The notes below the pieces were generated by a model. That model was not told the origin of the DNA and ran no database searches. It saw only the letters and a program-made list of their open reading frames with translations. From Bacteroidota bacterium (GTDB lineage Bacteria > Bacteroidota > Bacteroidia > 2-12-FULL-35-15): a DNA stretch of 64,000 bases. The stretch covers positions 1-64,000 of the forward strand of contig CANNHN010000010.1 of the NCBI GenBank assembly GCA_947504725.1, read 5' to 3'. This document shows, one piece after another, positions 8,869 through 17,126 of this stretch (position 1 is its first letter; each line of letters begins with the position of its first letter). Position numbers and translations under genes: made by a program.

Positions 8869-9492
8869 ATGAAAACAAAATTATTATTAATAGCTGGATT
8901 TATTGCTGTTGCAGGTTTGTCTGCAAGTGCACAAAAAATGCTTGAAGGCGATAAAAAATTATCCTTCTTAGCTGGACAAACAAAAATCAATATCGTTTAT
9001 GATTATGATGGTATGATGGTGGGTAAAAAAGAAGAGGCAGAATATTTGAATGAGAAAAAAGCAAAAGGAAACGAAAAACAACCAGGTAAAGGAGATCGTT
9101 GGGTTGAAAAATGGCATAATAATAAAACGTCTATGTATGAGCCGATGTTTGATGAGTTAATCAATAAACAATTGTTTAAAGGCAAAACGAATGCGACAGC
9201 TGTTAAAGGGGCTGCAGATGCAAAATATACAATTATTGTAAAAACTGTTATGTTGGAACCCGGTTTTAATTCGGTTGTAATGAAACAAAATCCATTTTGT
9301 AAGTATGAAATTACTTATATTGAAACTGCAACTAAAACAGTTATGGCAAAAGGCCTTTTAACTGCTCAGGGAGTATTAATGGGTGGTAGCGATTGGGATT
9401 TTGATCCAGCTAATGGAATTAAAGAATGCTTTGCTAAAGCAGGTAAAGTTTGTGGAAGTTCAATGGCAAAAGCAATGAAAGTTAAAAAATAA
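8869..9492 (+). CDS. Secreted protein of unknown function
   Basis: The product is 207 residues with a signal peptide (residues 1-21, ending LSASAQ) and no other membrane helix. The mature part contains a charged segment (EEAEYLNEKKAKGNEKQPGK, about residues 50-70), strand-rich stretches (AKYTIIVKTVMLEPGFNSVVM) and a GLLTAQGVLMGGSDWDFDPANGIKECFAKAGK end. I do not recognise the family; it resembles small Bacteroidota exported proteins. A TAtaTTTG box at 8836-8843 precedes it, and a strong terminator follows at 9515-9550, so it is probably transcribed alone. The overall plan resembles the secreted protein at 3341-3994. Confidence 0.75.
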   Translation: MKTKLLLIAGFIAVAGLSASAQKMLEGDKKLSFLAGQTKINIVYDYDGMMVGKKEEAEYLNEKKAKGNEKQPGKGDRWVEKWHNNKTSMYEPMFDELINKQLFKGKTNATAVKGAADAKYTIIVKTVMLEPGFNSVVMKQNPFCKYEITYIETATKTVMAKGLLTAQGVLMGGSDWDFDPANGIKECFAKAGKVCGSSMAKAMKVKK

Positions 9493-9514
9493 TCATTCAC
9501 TCAATATAATATAT

Positions 9515-9550
9515 AAATCCCGCTTCTGATAACAGGAGCGGGATTTTTTT
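9515..9550 (+). terminator. Rho-independent terminator after the secreted-protein gene
   Basis: A GC-rich stem with arms AAATCCCGCTTC and its near-complement, with a 7-9 base loop, is followed by a run of seven T. It lies 23 bases after the stop of the upstream plus-strand gene and just before the convergent oxidoreductase gene. Confidence 0.85.
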
Positions 9551-9601
9551 GATTTGATACTTCGCAATGAATTTGTATTAGTAACAAGGCGCAATTTCTT
9601 T

Positions 9602-11194
9602 TTAATCAACTACTTTATACCGTATTACTTTCCACAATAAGTTTCTTTTTAAAATAGCAATGGATGTAATTAGTCCAGAAAACATTGCCGCTCCAACACC
9701 AACACATACAATATCTTGTCCAGTTAAAAATAAATTTTTATAATTTGTATTTGCTCTTAATTGTAAAAGATTAAATCGAGCAGGAGTATGTTCAAGGCCA
9801 TAGATTTCTCCATTTGCATAATTACTAAAGTGTTTTGTTGAAAGAGGAGTTGATAGCTCACATATTTCAATATGATCTTTAATCTGAGGCAATGTCTTCA
9901 ATAGTTTTTCTAATAAGTAATTTTTTATTTCTTCTTTCTTTTTTTCATATTCTTCACCACGTTTTTGCCATTGGCAATCTTCCCATTCTTTCATCCATTC
10001 ATATGGAAATGAACCCAAAACCTGTATAGTAGAAGTTTCTGGATGCTTCTTAACCCAATCTGGATCTTTTGCAGATGGGAATGAAATATAAGTAATTGGA
10101 GAAATACTATTTTTAGTATTTAAATGATGATTTTGAGAATGATCAATCTGGTAATTATCGAAGAGCCAAATATTGTACTTAGGTAGTTTTAGTGTTTCAT
10201 CACTAGCATTTAGTCCTACATAAATGCAAACGTGAGATACTGAAGGTTTTACTTTATTTAGAGCAATTGTATTTTCTTCTTTCTGAATAGATTTTGAAAT
10301 TAGCTTATTGAAAGTATTATGAGCTCCAGCATTACTAACTACAGCTTTCGAATATAGTTTGTCGCCATTAGCCATTTCTACTCCAATAGCTTTATTTTTT
10401 TCTATTATAATACTTTTTACTTCTGCTTTTATTGCTACTATTCCTTTGTTGTTTTCAATTACAGCCATCAATTTTTTGTGAATGCTTGATGCTCCACCTA
10501 CTGGATAATTTCCACCTTCAATAAAATGTTCTACAATCATTCCATGAATGGCGAAACTGCTTTTATTTGGAGCCAAGCCGTAATTGCCACACTGTGCGCA
10601 CAAAACAGCAATTAATTTTTCATTAGATGTTAAACTCTTTAATACTTCTGCTGTTGTTTGCTGAGAATATTTATAAAATTTTCTTCGCATAAAATAACCA
10701 ACGGTTTTACTCAACCAGAATGGCATCGTTCGTTCAGAAAAAAAAGTTGTATAGTTGGAGCCTATTTTTTCTACTAATTGATAATATTTTCGAATGGCAT
10801 TTTCTTCTTCTGGAAAATATTCAATCATTTGATTAATTTGATTCTCTCTACCTTTCTTAAAGTTATAGGTGCTACCTTCAATAATTGTTTGGTCGTAAAT
10901 CTCGCCCATGTCCGCCCATTTGAGTTTTCCGTCTGATAAATAATCAAAAGCTTTACGCATTAAATTGTTTTTCAAATTGACTTGGCCAACATAATGAACA
11001 CCTACATCCCATTCGAATTTTTTTCTTTTGAATGTATGTGTGAAACCACCAGGAACATAATGTTTTTCTAAAATCAATACTTTTTTTCCAGCCTTGGCTA
11101 AGAATACCGCTGTAGTCAATCCACCAACACCCGAGCCTATAATAATAGCATCGTAAGTAGATTTTGTTAAATCGGAGGAGTAGAGATTTTTCAT
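9602..11194 (-). CDS. FAD-dependent oxidoreductase, phytoene desaturase / carotenoid isomerase-like
   Basis: The protein is 530 residues. The dinucleotide-binding motif is DAIIIGSGVGGLTTAVFLA (residues 15-33), followed by ILEKHYVPGGFTHTF, typical of the CrtI/CrtISO/retinol-saturase superfamily. The C-terminal FAD contact is NLFLTGQDIVCVGVGAAMFSG. Such enzymes desaturate, saturate or isomerise polyene chains at the membrane. The next gene upstream (11277-12812) is another member and the third (12899-14173) is a different FAD enzyme. All three are on the minus strand, which suggests a polyene or pigment function. No carotenoid synthase (crtB) or polyketide synthase gene is present here to confirm it. 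Confidence 0.82.
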   Translation of the reverse strand: MKNLYSSDLTKSTYDAIIIGSGVGGLTTAVFLAKAGKKVLILEKHYVPGGFTHTFKRKKFEWDVGVHYVGQVNLKNNLMRKAFDYLSDGKLKWADMGEIYDQTIIEGSTYNFKKGRENQINQMIEYFPEEENAIRKYYQLVEKIGSNYTTFFSERTMPFWLSKTVGYFMRRKFYKYSQQTTAEVLKSLTSNEKLIAVLCAQCGNYGLAPNKSSFAIHGMIVEHFIEGGNYPVGGASSIHKKLMAVIENNKGIVAIKAEVKSIIIEKNKAIGVEMANGDKLYSKAVVSNAGAHNTFNKLISKSIQKEENTIALNKVKPSVSHVCIYVGLNASDETLKLPKYNIWLFDNYQIDHSQNHHLNTKNSISPITYISFPSAKDPDWVKKHPETSTIQVLGSFPYEWMKEWEDCQWQKRGEEYEKKKEEIKNYLLEKLLKTLPQIKDHIEICELSTPLSTKHFSNYANGEIYGLEHTPARFNLLQLRANTNYKNLFLTGQDIVCVGVGAAMFSGLITSIAILKRNLLWKVIRYKVVD

Positions 11195-11276
11195 ATTGCT
11201 TATCGCAGAACTAAGATAGGCGTATTTATGGTGTGGGGATTAAAAATGTGCTGAGAAATGTGAACTTAGTATAAAC

Positions 11277-12812
11277 TCAATATTGGGTTTGAGGAATCGT
11301 CTTAAACTTAACCTTATACTCTTTGCAAATCTCCTTAGCAACATCTCTTCCGGTTTTAATTGCAATTGGTAATCCTCCGCCAGGTTGGTTCCAATGGCTT
11401 GAGTAGTAGAAGTTCTTTAATCCAGGAAATTTAAATCCAACTGGTGATTTTGCTAATAAATTTTTTCCTGGCAACCATCCTTGAGTACTTCCTTTCCAAT
11501 TTCCTGTATATCTTTGAAAGGTTGCTGGAGTTGCAATGTCAATTACTTCAATTGAATTTTTTATTCCACCTAAAGTTTTGTCCAACAAGTCGATAATTTT
11601 TGTTGTGAACTCTTCTTTTGCTTTGCGGTATTTCGGACGATCATTTTTTCGTGCATCAATCCAGAATTCTCTATTGGTTGTGTAATAACTAACAGTTACA
11701 GATGTTTTTCCTTTCGGAGCAAGTGTATTGTCGTAATTATATATATGTACTTCAAATCTTGGATATTCTGAACCATCAGGAGAAATAAGTGGTTCGTCTA
11801 GCGGAACTCTAAAAAAATGGGGCCATTCACTCAAATCTTTATTTATACCAAATGAAAATTGCATAACTGAATAGAATACTTCAAACTTTTTTAAATCGCG
11901 TACATCCAACATGTGTTGATCCACAAACTTTCCATCCAAAGCCTCAAATGCTGTAAAATTCCAATCTGCTGCCGAAAGTGTTATATCTGAAAAATGTTTT
12001 ACTTCATTTCTAACCAACAATCCTTTTGCAACACCGTCTTCTGTAATAATTTTCTTTACTGGAGTTTTATAATGCATGGTGCCACCTAACTTAATATAAG
12101 TCTGCTCAATGTTTTTAGCAAACGCCATGGATCCACCAATGGGATATCCGGCACTTTTTTTATCGAATACAGACAATGGCATTGTCAACACCATCATGTT
12201 TACTTCTTCGCCATCGTATAGTAATTCAAAGCTTTCACGAAGAAATGGATTTTTGAATTTTTTCGCGTATGTGTAATTGGTGAAATTTTTTATTTTCAAA
12301 AACCAGTATAAAAATTCAAGGTAACGAGCCATTTTAATACTGCGTATCATCGATTGAAAGAATGGTAAATCATCCATGATAGGAGGCAAGTCAAACTTTT
12401 GCATGATGCGCATTGGTTTGATAAATTTTTTGATTTCCTCCGTATCCTCAGGAGCCAAGTCAATCATGTAGTTCTCTAAAACACTAAGATTTGTATAAAG
12501 TTTGAAGTTTTTTTCTCCATATTTATTTGCATGTACTTTTGTTCCTACTTCTACACGAATGTCATGATTATGAAAAGCAATTTTTTTCATATCTAATATT
12601 TCCGACCAAATTTTGTAGAAAGAAGAACCTGTATCAGAGCCTAATATCCAGTGAGCACAACTATCAAAAGTATATTCCCCTTTTTTCCAACTTGTACATA
12701 AACCTCCTGGGATAGAATGTTTTTCGAAAATATGTGTTTCAAATTCGTTCATCTGCAGGTAAATGCCAGCAGTTAAACCCGAAACGCCTCCTCCGATGAT
12801 GTTGATTTTCAT
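11277..12812 (-). CDS. FAD-dependent oxidoreductase, phytoene desaturase-like
   Basis: The protein is 511 residues. The N-terminus MKINIIGGGVSGLTAGIYLQ is a Rossmann FAD motif, followed by IFEKHSIPGGLCTSW as in CrtI-like desaturases. The C-terminal FAD segment is FYYSSHWNQPGGGLPIAIKTGRDVA. The substrate is unknown; members act on carotenoids, polyenes or other isoprenoids. It shares its plan with the neighbouring 9602-11194 protein but differs clearly in sequence, so the two are old paralogues rather than a recent duplication. It is probably membrane-associated. A hairpin terminator (12843-12878) lies between this gene and the next gene upstream. Confidence 0.82.
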   Translation of the reverse strand: MKINIIGGGVSGLTAGIYLQMNEFETHIFEKHSIPGGLCTSWKKGEYTFDSCAHWILGSDTGSSFYKIWSEILDMKKIAFHNHDIRVEVGTKVHANKYGEKNFKLYTNLSVLENYMIDLAPEDTEEIKKFIKPMRIMQKFDLPPIMDDLPFFQSMIRSIKMARYLEFLYWFLKIKNFTNYTYAKKFKNPFLRESFELLYDGEEVNMMVLTMPLSVFDKKSAGYPIGGSMAFAKNIEQTYIKLGGTMHYKTPVKKIITEDGVAKGLLVRNEVKHFSDITLSAADWNFTAFEALDGKFVDQHMLDVRDLKKFEVFYSVMQFSFGINKDLSEWPHFFRVPLDEPLISPDGSEYPRFEVHIYNYDNTLAPKGKTSVTVSYYTTNREFWIDARKNDRPKYRKAKEEFTTKIIDLLDKTLGGIKNSIEVIDIATPATFQRYTGNWKGSTQGWLPGKNLLAKSPVGFKFPGLKNFYYSSHWNQPGGGLPIAIKTGRDVAKEICKEYKVKFKTIPQTQY

Positions 12813-12842
12813 ATTAGTTTTATAATGCCTAAATATAAATAC

Positions 12843-12878
12843 AAAAAAGGAGATGTGTATTTATCATCTCCTTTTTTT
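12843..12878. terminator. Bidirectional-looking terminator hairpin
   Basis: The arms AAAAAAGGAGATG and CATCTCCTTTTTT flank a 9-base loop and are bounded by A and T runs, so the hairpin can act on both strands. It lies just after the stop of the minus-strand gene at 12899-14173 and separates it from the next oxidoreductase gene. Confidence 0.75.
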
Positions 12879-12898
12879 ATAAGTGGGTACTTCATGTC

Positions 12899-14173
12899 TT
12901 AGTTTTCTTTTGCAGCTTCTTCAGCAGCAGATGCTTTTTGCATTCGGATAATTTTAGCAAGTGTTCCAACAGCTCGCTCGTGTTTTTTTACAAACGGATT
13001 GCTTAAATCCCAAACATATCCAGCTAATACCGAACAAATTTTTTTTTTAATTTCTGGGTCAGGATCTTTTGTGAAAAATATTTCGTGTAAATCCCCATTG
13101 TACCAGCTTTTAACGTAAGTTCTAAAAGTGTTGATTCCTTGCATCATGTAATCAACATATTCAGTTTGGAAGTCAACTTTTTCTCCTTTTAATTTTCTGC
13201 TAACTACTTTTGCGGCAGTAGAACCAGATTCCATAGCAAACGTTACTCCTGAAGAAAATACGGGATCCAAAAACTCCGTAGCATTACCTGCTGTTACGTA
13301 TCCTTTATCAAAAAATTTGGTTGAAGTAATGGCATATCCTTCAATAGTTCTAGGTGATAAAACCATTTCTTGTTCGCTAAAACGCTCTTTTAATATTGGA
13401 TTTGCATTTACAAGTGCTCTCATTCTTTCTGCTGGATCTTCAGGATAGTCCTTGAAAAATTCAGGATTTGCAACATATCCTACTGATGTTTCGCCTGTTG
13501 AAAATGGAATAATCCAAATCCATACTTCTTGCGCATGAATAACTACAGTTATTCTATTTCCTTCTGCACCTTCATGACGCTTAGGATCTGTAAAATGTGT
13601 AAAATGTGTTTTGCGAGGGTCGAAACTCGATTGTTTGTTTAATCCTAGCAAATTAGGGATAACACGTCCATATCCACTGCAGTCGATGATGTAACGTGCT
13701 TCTATTTTCTTTTCAATTCCGTTTGCATCAACAACAGTTGTTACTGATGATTCGTCTTCGTTAAATTGAATTTCTGTTACCCCCATTTCAAATTCAACCT
13801 GAACTCCTTTTTTTGCTAGACTTTCAGCAAGAACTTTATCAAATTTAGCTCGCTGCACTTGCCATGTCCATGTCCAACCTTTGCTAAATTGATCTGAAAA
13901 ATTAAAATCACATACTTTGTCATCTAACAAAAATTTTGCTCCAAATTTTTCTTGAAATCCTGCTTTTTTTACATCTTCAAGTAAGCCAGCTTCATCTAGG
14001 TGATCCATTACACGAGGTAATAAACTTTCGCCAATTACAAATCGTGGAAATTTTACTTTTTCTACGACACGTACTTTCAATCCGTTATTGTGTACAATGG
14101 AAGCGGCAATACATCCCGCAGGACCTGCACCAATAACTAATACATCTGTTTTTTCTGTATACATAAGCATCAT
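12899..14173 (-). CDS. FAD-dependent oxidoreductase of the halogenase / geranylgeranyl-reductase-like group
   Basis: The protein is 424 residues. It has DVLVIGAGPAGCIAASIVH near the N-terminus, then EKVKFPRFVIGESLLPRVMDHL, a signature of the flavin halogenase/monooxygenase superfamily. WIWIIPFSTGETSVGY matches the WxWxIP block found in flavin-dependent halogenases and close non-halogenating relatives. The C-terminus is Lys/Ala/Glu-rich (QKASAAEEAAKEN). I cannot tell from sequence whether it halogenates or reduces. Enzymes of this type sit in aryl-polyene and flexirubin clusters of Bacteroidota, and the two desaturase-like neighbours fit that picture, but the polyketide genes are missing here. 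The start could also be the third or fourth codon (MLMYTEK/MYTEK). Confidence 0.78.
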   Translation of the reverse strand: MMLMYTEKTDVLVIGAGPAGCIAASIVHNNGLKVRVVEKVKFPRFVIGESLLPRVMDHLDEAGLLEDVKKAGFQEKFGAKFLLDDKVCDFNFSDQFSKGWTWTWQVQRAKFDKVLAESLAKKGVQVEFEMGVTEIQFNEDESSVTTVVDANGIEKKIEARYIIDCSGYGRVIPNLLGLNKQSSFDPRKTHFTHFTDPKRHEGAEGNRITVVIHAQEVWIWIIPFSTGETSVGYVANPEFFKDYPEDPAERMRALVNANPILKERFSEQEMVLSPRTIEGYAITSTKFFDKGYVTAGNATEFLDPVFSSGVTFAMESGSTAAKVVSRKLKGEKVDFQTEYVDYMMQGINTFRTYVKSWYNGDLHEIFFTKDPDPEIKKKICSVLAGYVWDLSNPFVKKHERAVGTLAKIIRMQKASAAEEAAKEN

Positions 14174-14333
14174 TTTTGAACTAAAACAAACTATGTTTTA
14201 AATTGTTTATTTCTATTAAAATTAATGTTCAAATGTAGCCATTATTTGAAGAAATTAAGGCTATTTGCAGATGAAATTTATCAGGTTTTATTGGTTTAAG
14301 CCGTCTTGTGTTTAGCTAAATGTAAATTGGAAA

Positions 14334-15539
14334 TTAATAGGCATAATCACTAAGATATTCAAAATCTTTCATTAGTTTCCCATCTTTACAAATACTTGCT
14401 CTTTCAATAACTCCATCTGTATCTTCACCAATTATACTCGGAAGCACGCGTTCCATCAAATCTTTCCCGAAATCATCACTTGCATCACGGGGTAATTCGC
14501 AAGGCAAATTATCAACTGCCATGATACAAACGGTATCTTTATTAAACGGTAAATCTTCTTTGTCTTGAAGAATATTGTATCCATAAAAAGGTTTATCAAT
14601 CGATGATGAACGAATTGTGGAAGGCACTGAACCTGGAACATCACAAGTAATATCAGCAATTACGCTAATATGAAAGTCTGTCGCTTTCATGTCTGATAAT
14701 TCAAACATTCTGGGAGCACGCGGGTCCCAATAATGTGCCGAAATATAGATATCAGTTACTTTTGCATACTTTGCAAAAGCGGATTCAAAATGTTCGGGAT
14801 GTCCGAAAAAATCTTGTAAATCAAAATTGTGATCACCCTTGCGCTGAACATAATCACGAGGGTTCAATTGACAATACACCGGTTCACGAAACGAACCCAT
14901 TAGAAATTCTTCTGGAGTAACTTTACGAATACGCAATGCACTCAATGTTTCTATAACGCCATTTGCAACTCTTCCGCCACCTGTCAAAGCAATTTTAACG
15001 TTCGGTAATTTTACACGTTTTAATTCGTCTTCCATTTCTGCCCTGTCGCGACAAATATTAGCAGGTCGTAATTGGAAGAGGTCATATTTTTTTCCGTAGC
15101 CTAAAATACCATTGTAAGCTCCAACAATACCAGCGTATCTGCCAAAACCTATAATACGATTATGGTTTTTATCTGTCAGTGTTTCGTAATCAATCATTTG
15201 AATTTTCTTTTCAATCAAAGTCTTCATCAACTTCTGATTGTGAGATTGTTTTTTGATTGTGTGGGAGAAAAAAAAGTATTTTTTGTTGGGTTGTAATAGT
15301 TCCTTAGGAACTTCTTTAACGCCCATTAATATTTCACAGTCGCTTAAATCCTCCTGAAGTTGAACGCCAAAGGCAGTGTATTCAGCATCCTCATAACAAC
15401 GAATTTTACTAGGTTGAACAACAATTTCTATGTGAGGATATTTACGTATTAATTCGGCACAGATAAGTGGAGTTAAGGGAACTCTTTTGTCTGGTGGGCT
15501 TTTCTCTTCGCGCAAAACGCCAATCTTTAATTTAGTCAT
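14334..15539 (-). CDS. AlaDH/PNT-type, saccharopine dehydrogenase-like NAD(P) oxidoreductase
   Basis: The protein is 401 residues. The N-terminal half (KIGVLREEKSPPDKRVPLTP) is the alanine dehydrogenase/transhydrogenase N-terminal domain, with the conserved Arg-Val-Pro-Leu-Thr-Pro. The central VKIALTGGGRVANGVIETLSAL is the nucleotide-binding Rossmann motif. It fits the lysine-forming saccharopine dehydrogenase (LYS1-like) branch better than true alanine dehydrogenase, which is about 370 residues, but the substrate cannot be fixed by eye. It is likely cytosolic. A TAtaTTTG box on the minus strand (15559-15566) lies 20 bases before the ATG. The gene diverges from the TPR gene at 15688. Confidence 0.8.
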   Translation of the reverse strand: MTKLKIGVLREEKSPPDKRVPLTPLICAELIRKYPHIEIVVQPSKIRCYEDAEYTAFGVQLQEDLSDCEILMGVKEVPKELLQPNKKYFFFSHTIKKQSHNQKLMKTLIEKKIQMIDYETLTDKNHNRIIGFGRYAGIVGAYNGILGYGKKYDLFQLRPANICRDRAEMEDELKRVKLPNVKIALTGGGRVANGVIETLSALRIRKVTPEEFLMGSFREPVYCQLNPRDYVQRKGDHNFDLQDFFGHPEHFESAFAKYAKVTDIYISAHYWDPRAPRMFELSDMKATDFHISVIADITCDVPGSVPSTIRSSSIDKPFYGYNILQDKEDLPFNKDTVCIMAVDNLPCELPRDASDDFGKDLMERVLPSIIGEDTDGVIERASICKDGKLMKDFEYLSDYAY

Positions 15540-15687
15540 ACTGTTTTTTGTTGGAATACAAATATAGGTTTTATAGGGAAATTATTGAAACTATTTCTTT
15601 CATTGATTCCAGATATTCTTTCATATGCTTTTATTCTACATTGCACCTTAATTTTGCTACATTTGAAATAGGATATAGATCGAAAAA

Positions 15688-17100
15688 ATGCATAACATTC
15701 TGAATATAAATCCATTTATGCGAACATTAATGCTTTTGTTTGTTCTCGTTTTGAGCAACTGCTTTGCGTTTTCTCAAGTAAGCTCCGGGCAATATTATTC
15801 ACTTTACAGTAAAATAGAATCAAAAGATACTGTTGGTCTCTTTTCGAAAATATGTTCTCTAAAAAAAGCAAACCCAAGTTCATTTTATGTTTTATTGGCT
15901 GAAGGAGATTATCGATTAATTCAAGGGAAATTAAAAGATGCTTTAAATTCTTATTCTGATGCAATGGCAAATGTTGAGAGTATAGATATTGATACACTAC
16001 AGGCATTAGTAAATTATAAAATTGGTTCACTTCATTATTTTAATAGTAGTTATCCTGAAGCTTTAAAATATTTTAATCAAGCTTCTCTCATTTATAATTA
16101 TAACCCAAAGAATTATCAACAAGCAAGATTGTATTTGTATATGGGTAATATTCAAATCGACTTGTCTACCAGTAGTCAGACTATTAAAAGTTACAGAGCG
16201 GCCCTTGGTTTTTATAAAAAGCAAAATGATCAAACGAGGGTTGCTTCGATTCAAAATAATATTGCATTGGCTTATATTGAGAGTAGCGATTTTGAAAATG
16301 CAGAAAAGTATCTTGATAGCAGCTTAGCTATTCGGAAAGAGAAAGATGATTTGATCGGAGTTGGACAGGCATATAACAATTATGGAACGATGTTTTTTAA
16401 AATGAATGAATTTCAAAAAGCCTTAGATTTCTATAAATTAGGATATGAAAACAGAATCACTGGAAAGGTGGGGAAAGGTGGAACAATTGAATCTGAAATC
16501 AATATAGGCAAATCCTACTTTAAATTAAACGATCGAGAAAATGCTATTTATTGGCTCGAACAAGCCTTAGCAGAAGCAAAACAAATTTCCCAGATTAATC
16601 ACCAGAAAAGAGCTGCAGAGTATTTAAAAGACTTGTATTTTCAATCGAAGAATTATGCAAAAGCTTATGAATTACAAGCTTTATATTATACAATCAATGA
16701 TAGTTTGTATGGAATGGATAAGAAAATTGCAGTTGAAAATTTAGTTCTTCAGAATCAATTCGAATCTAAAATTAGACAAGACAGTATTAATAATTTCGAT
16801 CGAATCAAACTTGAAACGATACTTTCTGTCGAGAAAGAGAAAAGGAATACTATTTTCCTCTTCGTTTTATTAGGTGGAATTATCTTTTTATCAATTTTTG
16901 TTTTTCAGCTTTATAAGTCAAACTCGAATAAGAAAAAAGCAAATGCTTTAATTCTTTTGCAGAAAGATGCTTTGGGATCTAAGCAGAAAGAGATTATTGA
17001 TAGTATACAGTATGCAAAAAGGATTCAAGAGTCATTGTTGCCAACTGAAAAATATATTGAACGTAATATTTCTAGATTAAAAGAAGTAAAGAAGTCTTAA
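15688..17100 (+). CDS. Exported TPR protein with TM helix and SpoIIE-type linker, no phosphatase
   Basis: The product is 470 residues. The signal peptide is best read from MRTLMLLFVLVLSNCFAFSQ (second in-frame ATG at 15718). At least five TPR units follow (about residues 60-340), for example YNNYGTMFFKMNEFQKALDF. A membrane helix lies at about residues 387-407, then a coiled coil and the segment IIDSIQYAKRIQESLLPTEK. That segment is the linker which, in related Bacteroidota proteins, leads into a PP2C/SpoIIE phosphatase; here the protein ends 14 residues later. It probably acts as a periplasmic sensor or scaffold without its own output. A TAcaTTTG box lies at 15658-15665. Confidence 0.8.
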   Translation: MHNILNINPFMRTLMLLFVLVLSNCFAFSQVSSGQYYSLYSKIESKDTVGLFSKICSLKKANPSSFYVLLAEGDYRLIQGKLKDALNSYSDAMANVESIDIDTLQALVNYKIGSLHYFNSSYPEALKYFNQASLIYNYNPKNYQQARLYLYMGNIQIDLSTSSQTIKSYRAALGFYKKQNDQTRVASIQNNIALAYIESSDFENAEKYLDSSLAIRKEKDDLIGVGQAYNNYGTMFFKMNEFQKALDFYKLGYENRITGKVGKGGTIESEINIGKSYFKLNDRENAIYWLEQALAEAKQISQINHQKRAAEYLKDLYFQSKNYAKAYELQALYYTINDSLYGMDKKIAVENLVLQNQFESKIRQDSINNFDRIKLETILSVEKEKRNTIFLFVLLGGIIFLSIFVFQLYKSNSNKKKANALILLQKDALGSKQKEIIDSIQYAKRIQESLLPTEKYIERNISRLKEVKKS

Positions 17101-17126
17101 GTGTACTTTTTTTATACAAAACTCGT

